Source: Gemmatimonadota bacterium (GTDB lineage: Bacteria > Gemmatimonadota > Gemmatimonadetes > Gemmatimonadales > GWC2-71-9). Taken from it: a stretch of 64,000 nt of DNA. The stretch spans positions 124,001 to 188,000 of the forward strand of contig JADKJZ010000002.1 in the NCBI GenBank assembly GCA_016720805.1, in the 5' to 3' direction. Numbering within the stretch: the stretch's first letter is position 1; each line of letters opens with the position of its first letter. The translations under genes and the position numbers were made by a program. Below, one piece after another: positions 1-9,305 of this stretch. The notes below the pieces were generated by a model. The model was not told the origin of the DNA and ran no database searches. It saw only the letters and a program-made list of their open reading frames with translations.

Positions 1-663
1 GGCGGCCAGTTCGTCACCGACAGCTGGAAGGGCGACAACTATCTCTTTTACCTCATGCTGGCCCAGCGCGGCTTCGTGGTCATGGCGGTCGACTCACGCG
101 GCACGCCATCATTGTACGGCCGGGCGTGGCGCAAGATCATCTACCAGAACCACGGCATCCTCCCCGCCGATGACATCGCGGCAGCGGCCAAGGTACTCCT
201 GGCCGAGCGGCCGTATCTGGATGCGAAGCATGTCGGCGTCTACGGCTGGAGCGGCGGCGGGTTGATCAGCATGCTCCTGCTGCTCCGCCATGGCGACGTC
301 TTCCAGGCTGCGGTTCCCGGCGCCTTCATCAGCGATCATCGCTACTACGAGGCCGGCTTCACCGAGCGCTACCTCGGCCTGCCAGAGGAGTCGCCCGCGG
401 CCTATGACAAGGCGGCCGCGCTGCGATACGCCAAGAACCTCACCGGCGACCTGCTCATGCTGCACGGGACGGCCGACGACAACGTGCACTACCAGAACAT
501 GGAGCTGATGGTGGATGCGCTCATCGCCACGGGGAAGCACTTTGCCGTGGTGCCTTATCCCAATCGCTCGCATGGGATGGCCGAGGGGATCAACACCAAG
601 GCACACCAGCACGACACGATCCTCTGGTTCTTCACGGAGCATCTCCATCCTCGGATGGAGTGA
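1..663 (+). CDS. S9 family prolyl oligopeptidase / DPP-IV-like peptidase, C-terminal part (5' truncated by window edge)
   Basis: The reading frame is open from base 1, so the gene starts outside the window; 220 residues of the catalytic alpha/beta-hydrolase domain remain. The serine-hydrolase triad is visible: nucleophile Ser in GWSGGG (fragment residue 84), the Asp pair in HGTADDNVH (about residues 159-160) and His in RSHG (residue 191). This arrangement is that of S9 peptidases (DPP-IV/prolyl oligopeptidase), which cut short peptides after proline or similar residues, usually in the periplasm. The beta-propeller and any signal peptide would lie upstream. The short C-terminal tail ends normally, so the gene looks intact at this end. 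Confidence 0.93.
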   Translation, partial: GGQFVTDSWKGDNYLFYLMLAQRGFVVMAVDSRGTPSLYGRAWRKIIYQNHGILPADDIAAAAKVLLAERPYLDAKHVGVYGWSGGGLISMLLLLRHGDVFQAAVPGAFISDHRYYEAGFTERYLGLPEESPAAYDKAAALRYAKNLTGDLLMLHGTADDNVHYQNMELMVDALIATGKHFAVVPYPNRSHGMAEGINTKAHQHDTILWFFTEHLHPRME

Positions 664-730
664 CCGCCACGGCGTCGCGCGTGCCTCGGTGCAGTAGGGT
701 ATGATGCGGATCCCTGCACAACGAGGCACC

Positions 731-913
731 ATGTCATTCTCGCTCTATTTCGTCGGCGCGCTGATCGTGATCGGTGGCGTGGCCTGGGGCATGATCAAGG
801 CCGGATTGCCTACGACGTGGGTGATCATTGCGGCGGTCGTCATGGTGGGCGTCGGCATCCTGAGCGGCGTGAGCCACACCCGCTCGCGCGACCTCCCGAA
901 GGATCCGTCCTGA
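731..913 (+). CDS. small membrane protein, two predicted TM helices
   Basis: A 60-residue protein with two hydrophobic stretches (about residues 5-21 and 30-47) and a short charged tail. The ATG at 731 is chosen because the first helix follows at once; an in-frame ATG at 701 would add ten residues with no membrane character. It follows the S9 peptidase by 67 bp on the same strand and ends 15 bp before the convergent ankyrin gene. No family is recognised; the function is unknown. Confidence 0.6.
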   Translation: MSFSLYFVGALIVIGGVAWGMIKAGLPTTWVIIAAVVMVGVGILSGVSHTRSRDLPKDPS

Positions 914-928
914 GCGGCTGAGCGCGTT

Positions 929-2200
929 TCATCGCCGCACCGCGGCGAGCAACGCAGCGAACAGCGTCGGTTCCGCGCGCAGCCGCTCGTCAGCAATCCA
1001 TTCCGGCTTCACCGTGGCCCCCGCGGCGACCAGCGCTGTCAGGATGCGGATGTAGGGCGCCGCGCTCGGCCGATCCTCCTTGAGCCAGGCGTGCAGCGCC
1101 CAGACCAGCGGTGGCGTTCCGAACTGGGCATCGGGGAGGTCGAGCGGCGCGCCGTGCTGGATCAGCAGTTCCACCAGCTTCGCGTCGCCTTGATAGGCGG
1201 CGACATGCAGCGCCGTCTGCCCCCCCTCGGGCCGTCGCAGGGCCGGATCGACCCCGAGCTTCAGCAGCAGCCGGATGGCGTCCCGCTGGCCATACCATGC
1301 CGCCATCGCCATCATCTCGCCACGATCGGCGGCGGAGACGCTCTTCGGCGGTTCGAACGCCTGGCGCAACAGGTCGAGGCGACCGAGGCCGGCCGCGTCG
1401 GTCGCGGTGACGCGCGCGCCGCGCCCGGCGAGGTGCGCCGCAGCCTCAGGGCAACCATTCATCAGGCAGTAGCGCACGATGCCCGCGTCCAGCCGTGCGC
1501 CGCGCGCCAGGAGGAGGTCAGCAAGAGCGTTCTGGACCCCGGCCGCGCGCGGATGCGAGCTCGTCACCACGAGGGCAAGCGTCGTGGCGCCGCCGCCGTA
1601 GACGTCGGCCTCGGCATCGATCGCGGCGCCGGCATCAAGCAGCCGCTCCGTGATCGCCACGATGTTGGCGGGCGTGCGCTGGCGGTAGCTCTCGACGCCG
1701 TTCGCGGAGGCGTAGTGGAGCAGTGTGCTCCTGTGCTCGCGGCTGGAACGCGCACCGACGAGCGCCGGCTCCGCCCGCAGCAGCAGTTCGAGCGTGGCAA
1801 GGTCGCCGGCCACGATCGCATCGGCCGCGCGCTCGAAGGTGGCGACCGCCGAGTCCTGCTGCGCGGCGGCCTCCACATACTGCACCAGCTTCGGCCAGCT
1901 GTCGAAGCCGTGCGCGCGGGCGATCACGAACTGCGCCTGCGCAATGGTGGCGTCGTTCGGGCGGAGCCGCTCGCGGACGAAGTGTATCAGCTGTTGCCCG
2001 GGGCGTTCGACGTCGGCAGGGCTCAGCCGGCTGCCGTCGGGCTGGAGTCGCACCAGATCGGCGATCCACCGGGTGACCCAGCGCTGCATGGCGGGGTCGC
2101 CCTGGCGACACGCCGCGACAAGTTCCTTGGCGCGCGTGCGGTACTGCTCGAGGTCGGGGCGTGGCGGGAGGGGAAGCGCGTCCTGCGGATTGGGATACAT
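929..2200 (-). CDS. ankyrin-repeat protein A
   Basis: 423 residues. The N-terminal module reads PLPPRPDLEQYRTRAKEL, then a Gln/Ala helix ending in GFDSWPKLVQYVE (about residues 98-110); this module recurs in the proteins at 4091-5362 and 27339-29294. The rest is ankyrin repeats, clearest in GQTALHVAAYQGDAKLVELL near the C terminus. Ankyrin repeats bind proteins; no catalytic domain, signal peptide or membrane segment is seen, so a cytoplasmic binding role is inferred. The start is fixed by AAAGGAG at 2207-2213, six bases upstream of the ATG. It is the last gene of a minus-strand cluster of six. Confidence 0.85.
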   Translation of the reverse strand: MYPNPQDALPLPPRPDLEQYRTRAKELVAACRQGDPAMQRWVTRWIADLVRLQPDGSRLSPADVERPGQQLIHFVRERLRPNDATIAQAQFVIARAHGFDSWPKLVQYVEAAAQQDSAVATFERAADAIVAGDLATLELLLRAEPALVGARSSREHRSTLLHYASANGVESYRQRTPANIVAITERLLDAGAAIDAEADVYGGGATTLALVVTSSHPRAAGVQNALADLLLARGARLDAGIVRYCLMNGCPEAAAHLAGRGARVTATDAAGLGRLDLLRQAFEPPKSVSAADRGEMMAMAAWYGQRDAIRLLLKLGVDPALRRPEGGQTALHVAAYQGDAKLVELLIQHGAPLDLPDAQFGTPPLVWALHAWLKEDRPSAAPYIRILTALVAAGATVKPEWIADERLRAEPTLFAALLAAVRR

Positions 2201-2379
2201 ACGAATCTCCTTTCGGGGCGCCTGGAGTCCGCACTGATCAGGCTGAAAGAAGGTTCGTCGATTTTTTGGCGACTGCGGTGGGTGGGCACGGCCCTTTACG
2301 CGGACTGAATGCGCCCCAGGCGCACTTCAGTGTAGCGCCGAAATTTCCCTGGCACAATGTCATGGGCCATGGTAGGCCG

Positions 2380-2769
2380 TCAGGATGCGGTCTCGCGAAC
2401 TTGCAGCACGTTGCCCTCCGGATCGTGGCCGTCGCACGCCCGGAACCCGCGCGCCTCCCACTCGTGCTCGGCCGAACGAATCGCTCCACCCAGCGCCCCG
2501 GCCACGTCGCGGGCGTGCAGGATGCTCACGACCGGCAGGCAGAGCTTCCAATGCGAGTCCTCGCGCACCACGATGGTCGTCCGTGCGGCGTGGTCGCGAT
2601 CCGCCTGCGGCGGGAGCGCGTGGATCACCACTTCGAGTCCGTCGATCGCCAGCACGGCATGGCTCGACTCCTGGTGCAGGACGGTCATCTGCGCGAGTTC
2701 GGCGTAGAAAGTCGTCATACGCGGAACATCATCGACGAACAGCACGACACTCGGGTTCGGGGGTGTCAT
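2380..2769 (-). CDS. VOC family protein (glyoxalase/bleomycin-resistance-like)
   Basis: 129 residues with the vicinal-oxygen-chelate pattern: opening beta strand VVLFVDDVPRMTTFYAEL, a central strand pair around VVIHAL, and a C-terminal DPEGNVLQV strand. VOC proteins bind a metal and act as lyases, dioxygenases or drug-binding proteins; the substrate cannot be read from the sequence. The start lies 4 bp after the stop of the DUF1569 gene, which suggests coupled translation in the ankyrin-flanked minus-strand cluster. Confidence 0.85.
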   Translation of the reverse strand: MTPPNPSVVLFVDDVPRMTTFYAELAQMTVLHQESSHAVLAIDGLEVVIHALPPQADRDHAARTTIVVREDSHWKLCLPVVSILHARDVAGALGGAIRSAEHEWEARGFRACDGHDPEGNVLQVRETAS

Positions 2770-2773
2770 GATG

Positions 2774-3226
2774 CTACACCCCGAACTGCCGCAGGTGATG
2801 GTCGGTGTGCAGCCAGGCCCACCGCATCCAGTTCGCCCGGCTCATCGACCCGAGCACTGGATGCGCCTCGACCAGCGCTTCGGGCGTCGCGCTCGCGAGG
2901 GCCCGAAGGAGCGAGACGGCTCGCTCGAGGTCGGTGGTGAAATTGATGGGGTCGACGGCGGCCCCCGCGGGGTCGGCGCCGGCCGTGATGCCGCGCGGCA
3001 TCTGCCGGAGCACGTGGAGCAGCAGGAACTTGCGGAGCGGTGACGGCTTGCCGCGTGGCCTGGATGCGAACGGGCGCAGCTTGAGGACGGCCTCGGAGGC
3101 GTCCCCGAGGTGCCGCGCCATCTGCTGCCCGTTCATCGTGCCCCACGCCGCCGCATGGGCGGGCGTCAGGCGTTCGAGGCGCGCGACCAGCTCGTCGCGC
3201 ACGGCGTCATCAGCGAGATTCTTCAT
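2774..3226 (-). CDS. DUF1569 / DinB-like four-helix protein
   Basis: 150 residues. The pattern MNGQQMARHLGDA in the first half and the ending LHTDHHLRQFGV match the DUF1569 branch of the DinB/YfiT superfamily, whose conserved histidines usually bind a metal. No catalytic activity can be assigned; relatives act as small-molecule thiol transferases or stress proteins. It lies between a DUF1801 gene 38 bp upstream and the VOC gene 4 bp downstream, all on the minus strand and probably co-transcribed. Confidence 0.82.
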   Translation of the reverse strand: MKNLADDAVRDELVARLERLTPAHAAAWGTMNGQQMARHLGDASEAVLKLRPFASRPRGKPSPLRKFLLLHVLRQMPRGITAGADPAGAAVDPINFTTDLERAVSLLRALASATPEALVEAHPVLGSMSRANWMRWAWLHTDHHLRQFGV

Positions 3227-3264
3227 CAGGGACCCGGGTCAGAAGGAGAAGAGGGTGCGGGAGC

Positions 3265-3639
3265 TCACCAGAAACCGTCGTCGTCCCGCGCCTTCACGGC
3301 GCGGACGCGCGCCTTGGCAATCTTGCGAATGAGTGCCTCGGGGAGCGGCGCCGAGTATGGCAGCTGGAGCATCCTCTTGGTGGTCTGGTGTTTCGCCAGC
3401 TCCTTCCGGAACGGCTCCAGTCCCGCCTCCATCGGCGTGAAGTTGCAGTGCGCCTTGTGCGCCGAGAAGGCAAAGAGAAAGCGCGGCTCGACGAAGAACG
3501 GCGTGCCCCACTTGATCGCCTCCTCGGCGTCAGGCGCGATCTCCTTCAGGATCGCGTAGAGCCGCCGCAGGTGCGACCGTCCCGCCGGGGGCGCCACCGC
3601 GATGTACTCGGCGATCGTGGTGGCGCGTGCGCGTCCCAT
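3265..3639 (-). CDS. DUF1801 domain protein (1)
   Basis: 124 residues from ATG at 3639. An in-frame upstream ATG at 3714 exists, but it overlaps the preceding gene and adds an arginine-rich stretch unlike the family. The core has EEAIKWGTPFF, ARFLFSF-like strands and a DDGFW ending, typical of DUF1801 (YdhG-like) proteins, a small fold often compared with iron-chaperone or phosphate-binding proteins. A GAGG sits just upstream of the start, inside the stop region of the preceding DUF1801 gene 7 bp away, so translation is probably coupled. Confidence 0.82.
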   Translation of the reverse strand: MGRARATTIAEYIAVAPPAGRSHLRRLYAILKEIAPDAEEAIKWGTPFFVEPRFLFAFSAHKAHCNFTPMEAGLEPFRKELAKHQTTKRMLQLPYSAPLPEALIRKIAKARVRAVKARDDDGFW

Positions 3640-3646
3640 TGTGCCC

Positions 3647-4042
3647 TCAGCCCTTCGCCGAGGCGACGTTGAATGCCACCGCGGCGCGAATGAGCGCGGT
3701 GAACGCCTTGGCATCGACCGCCTCGCCTTCGTGAATGTCGATCGCGCGGCGGACGTTGCCGTCGAGGCTTGAGTTGAAGAGGCCGCCTGGGTCCTTGAGC
3801 GACGCTCCCTTCGCGAAGGTCAGCTTGACGGCCTTCTTGTAGCTCTCGCCGGTGCAGATCAGGCCGGTATGCGACCACACCGGCCCGCCCCACTTCCATT
3901 CCTCGACGATGCCCGGATCGGCGGCAAGGATCATCGCGCGAACCGTCGCGAGGGTCTCGCCCCGCCAGTCACCGAGTTCGGCAATCCGTCCGTCGATCAG
4001 CGCGGCGGCGGAGTCGGTGGGCGTGGCTGCACTCTTCTTCAT
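3647..4042 (-). CDS. DUF1801 domain protein (2)
   Basis: 131 residues from ATG at 4042, which is preceded by AGGGAG at good spacing; an ATG at 4075 would add eleven residues without a better site. Core motif EEWKWGGPVWSHTGLIC followed by YKKAVKLTFAKGASL and the ending AIDIHEGEAVDAKAFTAL is characteristic of DUF1801. It lies directly upstream of a second, divergent DUF1801 gene, so the pair is an old duplication or a two-subunit set. Function is not established for the family. Confidence 0.82.
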   Translation of the reverse strand: MKKSAATPTDSAAALIDGRIAELGDWRGETLATVRAMILAADPGIVEEWKWGGPVWSHTGLICTGESYKKAVKLTFAKGASLKDPGGLFNSSLDGNVRRAIDIHEGEAVDAKAFTALIRAAVAFNVASAKG

Positions 4043-4090
4043 TGGTGATTCTCCCTGAGATGTGCGACGCATCACACCCGGTACGCCGTG

Positions 4091-5362
4091 CTACCGGAGT
4101 CCGCCCCGCTCCTCGACCAGTCGCATCGACTCACGACTCACGAAGATCCGCGCGTGATACTGCTCGCCCCAGCCGAGTGGCGTGACGCCACGGTATTCGT
4201 GGATCGGCCCACCGCCGTGCCCCTCCTCGAGCTGCGCGCGGATCGACGCACGGACGTTCGGGTCGGCACCACGATCGAGCAGCAGCCGGGTGAATCGCGC
4301 CTCGTCGGGCTGCCCGCTGCCGTAGTTGACCCAGAAGTTGCGCTGGGAGACCACGGTTGAAAAGAGGGAGGTGTAGCCGCCAAAGCCGTCGGCATCGATG
4401 GCCGCAGGGACATTCGGGTCCATGCCGCGGTCGAGCAGCCACTCGCCGATTTCCACGTCGTCGAAGTACGCCGCAATGTGCAGGAGCGTGGCGCCCTCGA
4501 GCGGTGTTCCCTGGGCGGTGTACGGGCCTGCTGCGCAGGCCGGTGCCATCGGGAAGATCGCCGCCTTCGGGAAGGTGCGCGTGAGCAGTTGCGGGTCGCG
4601 GAGCAGATGGGCCTCGAGCAGGTCGAGCCGCCCCCGATGGAAGGCCATGATCGGCGTGTCGGGCGGCTCGAAGCCGTGCTCGACGTACAGCTCCAGGATG
4701 CGGTGCTTCGCCGCCGAGTTCCGGCTGTCGGTGCCGAGCAGATGCTCCATGACGGTGGGCTCGACACCGTCGGGGCCATCGACGCGGACGCCGAGCGAGA
4801 AGAGCACCGCCGTGCCGGCGACGTTCAGCGTGTAGGCCGGGCCGGCGAGTGAATCGTGACTGACGGCCGGTCGCCCCGCCAAGTCGTAGATCATTCGCAC
4901 CGTGCCGGGATGGCCCTGCAGGGCGGCCCGACCGGCGGCCTTCTCCAGGTCGCGCGCACCACGGGCATGCAGCTGGCGGATCAGCTCGTCGCGACCGAGG
5001 TTGGCCGCGTAGCTCATCGGCGGCCCCCAGTTGCTGTCGGGGCGGAGCAGCACCGGCTCATGAAGCAGGGCCGGATTTGAGTCGACGAGCGAGAGCAGCT
5101 TGGCGCGGTCGTCGCGCCAGATCGCATCGACCAGCTCCACCGCGACGACCAGCCTTGGCCAGCTCGACGCGCGATAACTTTTCGCGAGGACGCGCTGCGC
5201 CTCGGCGAGTTTCGCCGCCGCGGGATCGGACGGTTCGGGGTGGAGTTCGCGCCACTCGGCGATCGCCGTCGCGTCGCCGGCGTGGATCGCCTTGAGGAAT
5301 TCCTTGGCCTGGCGATGCAGCTGGTCGAGATCGGGACGGACGGGAAGATCACGGCCGGGCAT
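4091..5362 (-). CDS. ankyrin-repeat protein B
   Basis: 423 residues, the same length as ankyrin protein A. The N-terminal module LPVRPDLDQLHRQAKEFL, the HAGDA turn and SSWPRLVVAVE match the other two ankyrin proteins here. Repeats follow, for example GATLLHIAAYFDDVEIGEWL and a later RLLLDRGADPNVRA. No signal peptide or catalytic motif. The start has a full AAGGAGG at 5369-5375, six bases upstream. It is the first gene of the minus-strand cluster that ends with ankyrin protein A, so two ankyrin genes flank DUF1801, DUF1569 and VOC genes. A protein-binding scaffold role is inferred from the repeat type only. Confidence 0.86.
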   Translation of the reverse strand: MPGRDLPVRPDLDQLHRQAKEFLKAIHAGDATAIAEWRELHPEPSDPAAAKLAEAQRVLAKSYRASSWPRLVVAVELVDAIWRDDRAKLLSLVDSNPALLHEPVLLRPDSNWGPPMSYAANLGRDELIRQLHARGARDLEKAAGRAALQGHPGTVRMIYDLAGRPAVSHDSLAGPAYTLNVAGTAVLFSLGVRVDGPDGVEPTVMEHLLGTDSRNSAAKHRILELYVEHGFEPPDTPIMAFHRGRLDLLEAHLLRDPQLLTRTFPKAAIFPMAPACAAGPYTAQGTPLEGATLLHIAAYFDDVEIGEWLLDRGMDPNVPAAIDADGFGGYTSLFSTVVSQRNFWVNYGSGQPDEARFTRLLLDRGADPNVRASIRAQLEEGHGGGPIHEYRGVTPLGWGEQYHARIFVSRESMRLVEERGGLR

Positions 5363-5639
5363 GACGAACCTCCTTGATGTGCCCGTGGTCCGCTGGCGCC
5401 GGGCGAAGGAGGGTCATGGGTACGTCCCGGGGACTGCTCGGCACGCTGCTCAGGTGGACTCGGTCCTGTCCGCGGACGGGAGGCGCCCTGCGCGCCCTCA
5501 CAGAAATTACTGCTCGTGCTGTGCGGCCGACAGGGAGGGGGGCGTTCGTTTCATGTGTGCGACGTGGCTACCTATCTCGCCCCCCGGGCCGTAGGATTCC
5601 CCGTTGCCGCACGCATTCCTCCCCCGGGACCAGGTCGAC

Positions 5640-6564
<925 letters not shown>

Positions 6565-6572
<8 letters not shown>

Positions 6573-7566
6573 ACCAGCCACTCCACGCACCGGCGTCATC
6601 TACGACATCGGCTACCAGCACTACGACGGTCCGCGCCTCGGCCGCGCCGGCGCCGTGCGGGCGCTCTATGTCGAGGGGATCCGGTCGATCTTCGGCATCG
6701 GCCGCGGCGGCAAGGCCAAGATTCCGCCGGTGGTGCTCATTGCGATGATGGTGATTCCCGCGCTGATCCAGAGCGCGGTCACCGGCCTCGCGGGCAACAT
6801 GATCCAGCTCTTTGCCCACGCCACCTACTTCCGCACCACGGTCTGGCTCTTCGGCCTCTTCTGCGCCTTCCAGACACCGGAGTTGATCACCAGCGACTCG
6901 CAGAGCCGCGTCCTGGCGCTCTACTTCTCGCGCGCGGTCCGCCGGTCGGACTATGTGCTGGCCCGTGTCGCCGCCCTGGCCACGTCGCTCTTCGTCGTCG
7001 CCTTGCTGCCGCACATCGTGCTGCTCGCGGGCACCTGGATGTCGGCCGAAGATGTCGCCGCGGCAATGCGGACCTCGTTGCCGACCATCCCGCGGATCCT
7101 CGCCGGCGCCTTCGCGATCGCGATCCTGCTCTCCACGGTCTCGATCACCATCGCGGCGGTGCTCAAGCGGCGTCCCTTCGCCACCGCCGCCATCCTCGCC
7201 TTCTTCCTGCTCGCCAGCGGATTCGTCACCCCGCTCATCATGCAGCGGCCCGACAAGATGCGCTACCTCGCGCTGACGTCGCCGATGATCGTCGGCGATG
7301 GCGTGACGACGTGGATCTTCGACACCACCTCGGTCAAGCAGAAGGCCGACTCGATCGCGGCGCTCGACGCGGCGGACGCCAAGGCCCGGCCGCCGAAGAA
7401 TGCAGCCGACAGCAATGCACAGCTCCGCCGCCGTTTTCGCCGCCGCAACCGCACGGTGCTGCAGGCCGCGAACCTGCCAGGGACGACCTACCTGGGCACG
7501 ATGGTGGGCTTCATCGCGATTGCCGGCGTGGTGCTCACGCTGCGCTACCGGAGCATCGAGACGTGA
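6565..7566 (+). CDS. ABC-2 type transporter permease (1)
   Basis: 333 residues with a soluble N-terminal stretch and about six hydrophobic segments, including VVLIAMMVIPALI, LFVVALLPHIVLLAG, ILAFFLLASGFVTPLI and a final segment near GFIAIAGVVLTL. This is the usual layout of ABC-2 permeases that pair with the preceding ATPase. Its start lies inside the ATPase stop region and its stop overlaps the next ATPase start, so the proteins are probably made in matched amounts. Confidence 0.88.
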
Positions 7567-8471
7567 CCGTCGAACTCGCGCACGTCTCGAAGTGGTATGG
7601 CAACATCGTCGCGGTGAACGATGTCTCGTTCACCCTCACCCCCGGTGTCACCGGATTGCTCGGCCCGAATGGCGCCGGCAAGTCGACGATCCTCCACATG
7701 CTGGTCGGGTTGCTGCGCCCCTCGAGCGGTACCGTGACCGTCAACGGCGTGCCGTCGTGGCAGCATCCGGAGATTTACCGCACCCTCGGCTTCGTCCCCG
7801 AAAGCGAGTCGGTGTACAGCTTCCTGACCGGCTATGAGTTGGTGCGCCTCAACGCCCGGTTGCAGCAACTGCCCGATGCCGATGCCGCGGTCAAGCGCGC
7901 CATCGACCTCGTGGAGATGACCGCGGCGCAGGGCCGGCCGGTGGCGACCTATTCCAAGGGGATGCGGCAGCGCATCAAGATCGCCGCGATGCTGGTCCAC
8001 TCCCCCACGGTGCTGCTGCTCGACGAGCCCTTCAACGGGATGGACCCGAAGCAGCGGCTGCAGATGATGGCGGTGCTGCGCCGGCTCGCCGACGCCGGCA
8101 GCACCATCCTCGTGTCGTCGCACATCCTGGAAGAAGTCGATCGCCTAGCGGATACCGTGCTGGTGATCATCGGCGGCCGGCTCGCCGCCTCCGGAACCAG
8201 CCGGGTCATTCGGCAGTTGATGACCGACCGGCCGCATACCTTCACCGTGCGGACGAGCGACGACCGATTGCTGGCATCGAGCCTCATTCGGCAGGATGTC
8301 ACGGCAAGTGTCGAGGTGACGCCCGCCGGGCTGAGCATCCGGACGTCGGACTTGGGTGCCTTCACGAGAGCGTTGCCCAGACTGGCGCGTGAGTCGAACG
8401 TCTCGATTCTCGAGGTGCATCCGGCCGACGAATCGCTCGAGAGCGTCTTCTCCTACCTGGTGCAGGGGTAA
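7563..8471 (+). CDS. ABC transporter ATP-binding protein (second ATPase of the exporter operon)
   Basis: 302 residues from a GTG at 7563 that shares GTGA with the stop of the permease; this overlap decides the start. Walker A GPNGAGKST (34-42), signature YSKGMRQRIK, Walker B VLLLDEPFNGMDP and H-loop VSSHILEEVDRL are intact. Only moderately similar to the first ATPase, so the operon encodes two ATPase types. They may form one heteromeric exporter or two exporters; the sequence does not decide. Confidence 0.92.
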   Translation: MTVELAHVSKWYGNIVAVNDVSFTLTPGVTGLLGPNGAGKSTILHMLVGLLRPSSGTVTVNGVPSWQHPEIYRTLGFVPESESVYSFLTGYELVRLNARLQQLPDADAAVKRAIDLVEMTAAQGRPVATYSKGMRQRIKIAAMLVHSPTVLLLDEPFNGMDPKQRLQMMAVLRRLADAGSTILVSSHILEEVDRLADTVLVIIGGRLAASGTSRVIRQLMTDRPHTFTVRTSDDRLLASSLIRQDVTASVEVTPAGLSIRTSDLGAFTRALPRLARESNVSILEVHPADESLESVFSYLVQG

Positions 8472-8474
8472 CCG

Positions 8475-9218
8475 ATGCTCTTCAACCCTGTGCTGGCCGG
8501 GCTGACCGTGCGCCAGGCGCTCGCCAAGCGACGCTGGATGATCGTCCTCCTGCTGGCCGCCCTGCCGGTGGTGATGGCAACGCTGATTCATCTCTACGGT
8601 ACGGTCGACGACGAACCGCTGCAGATCGTCGCCATTCCGATCATGACGCTGATCTACACCGTGGTCGTTCCGGTCATCGCGCTGATTCTCGCGAGTTCCT
8701 CCTTCGGCGCGGAGATCGAGGATGGCACCGTGATCTACCTGCTGGCGAAGCCGATCTCGCGCACGGAGATCGTTCTCACCAAGCTCGTCGTCACGGCCCT
8801 CATCTGCATGACGCTGGCCGCCGTGACGACCCTTGGCGCCGGGGTGAGTCTGGTGCGCGGGCTCGACCCCACCGGATTGGTGCTCGGCCTGACAGCCGGT
8901 GCCTCGCTCGGTGCCTTCCTCTACACCGTGATCTTCCTGGCCCTCGGCCTGATCACCAAACGCGGGATGCTGATCGGGCTGACGTATCTGGTGGTGTGGG
9001 AGGGAGCCCTCGGCTCCTTCTTCAAGGGAACCCGGGTGCTCAGCGTGCGGCAGTACATGCTCGCCGTCGCCGACGCGATCAGCACCGTCAACGCCGAGGT
9101 GTTCGTGGCGTTGCTGGCGCCGAAGACCGCCTACATCATGAGCGGAGTGGTTGCGGTGGCGGCGGTCACCCTCTGCATTCGGAAGTTGCGGACCTTCGAG
9201 GTCGGGCAAGCCGAGTAG
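8475..9218 (+). CDS. ABC-2 type transporter permease (2)
   Basis: 247 residues, strongly hydrophobic, about six membrane segments (for example MIVLLLAALPVVMATLIH and IYTVVVPVIALILASSSFGAEIEDG). The phrase FGAEIEDGTVIYLLAKPISR is typical of the NosY/ABC-2 permease group. It starts 3 bp after the second ATPase and ends the operon, which is followed by a strong hairpin at 9251-9282. Confidence 0.88.
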   Translation: MLFNPVLAGLTVRQALAKRRWMIVLLLAALPVVMATLIHLYGTVDDEPLQIVAIPIMTLIYTVVVPVIALILASSSFGAEIEDGTVIYLLAKPISRTEIVLTKLVVTALICMTLAAVTTLGAGVSLVRGLDPTGLVLGLTAGASLGAFLYTVIFLALGLITKRGMLIGLTYLVVWEGALGSFFKGTRVLSVRQYMLAVADAISTVNAEVFVALLAPKTAYIMSGVVAVAAVTLCIRKLRTFEVGQAE

Positions 9219-9250
9219 CGGCGGCACGAGGGACGGACCGAGAACTGAAT

Positions 9251-9282
9251 CGCCGGTGCCGGACGCGAGTCCGACACCGGCG
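9251..9282. terminator. hairpin between convergent genes (probable bidirectional terminator)
   Basis: A 14-bp inverted repeat (9251-9264 and 9269-9282) with one C-A mismatch encloses the loop GCGA, a GNRA tetraloop. It lies between the end of the ABC operon on the plus strand and the end of the CocE gene on the minus strand. No long T tract follows, which is common in high-GC genomes. Confidence 0.65.
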
Positions 9283-9305
9283 ATCTGTTCTGCGTGGCGC
9301 GATGC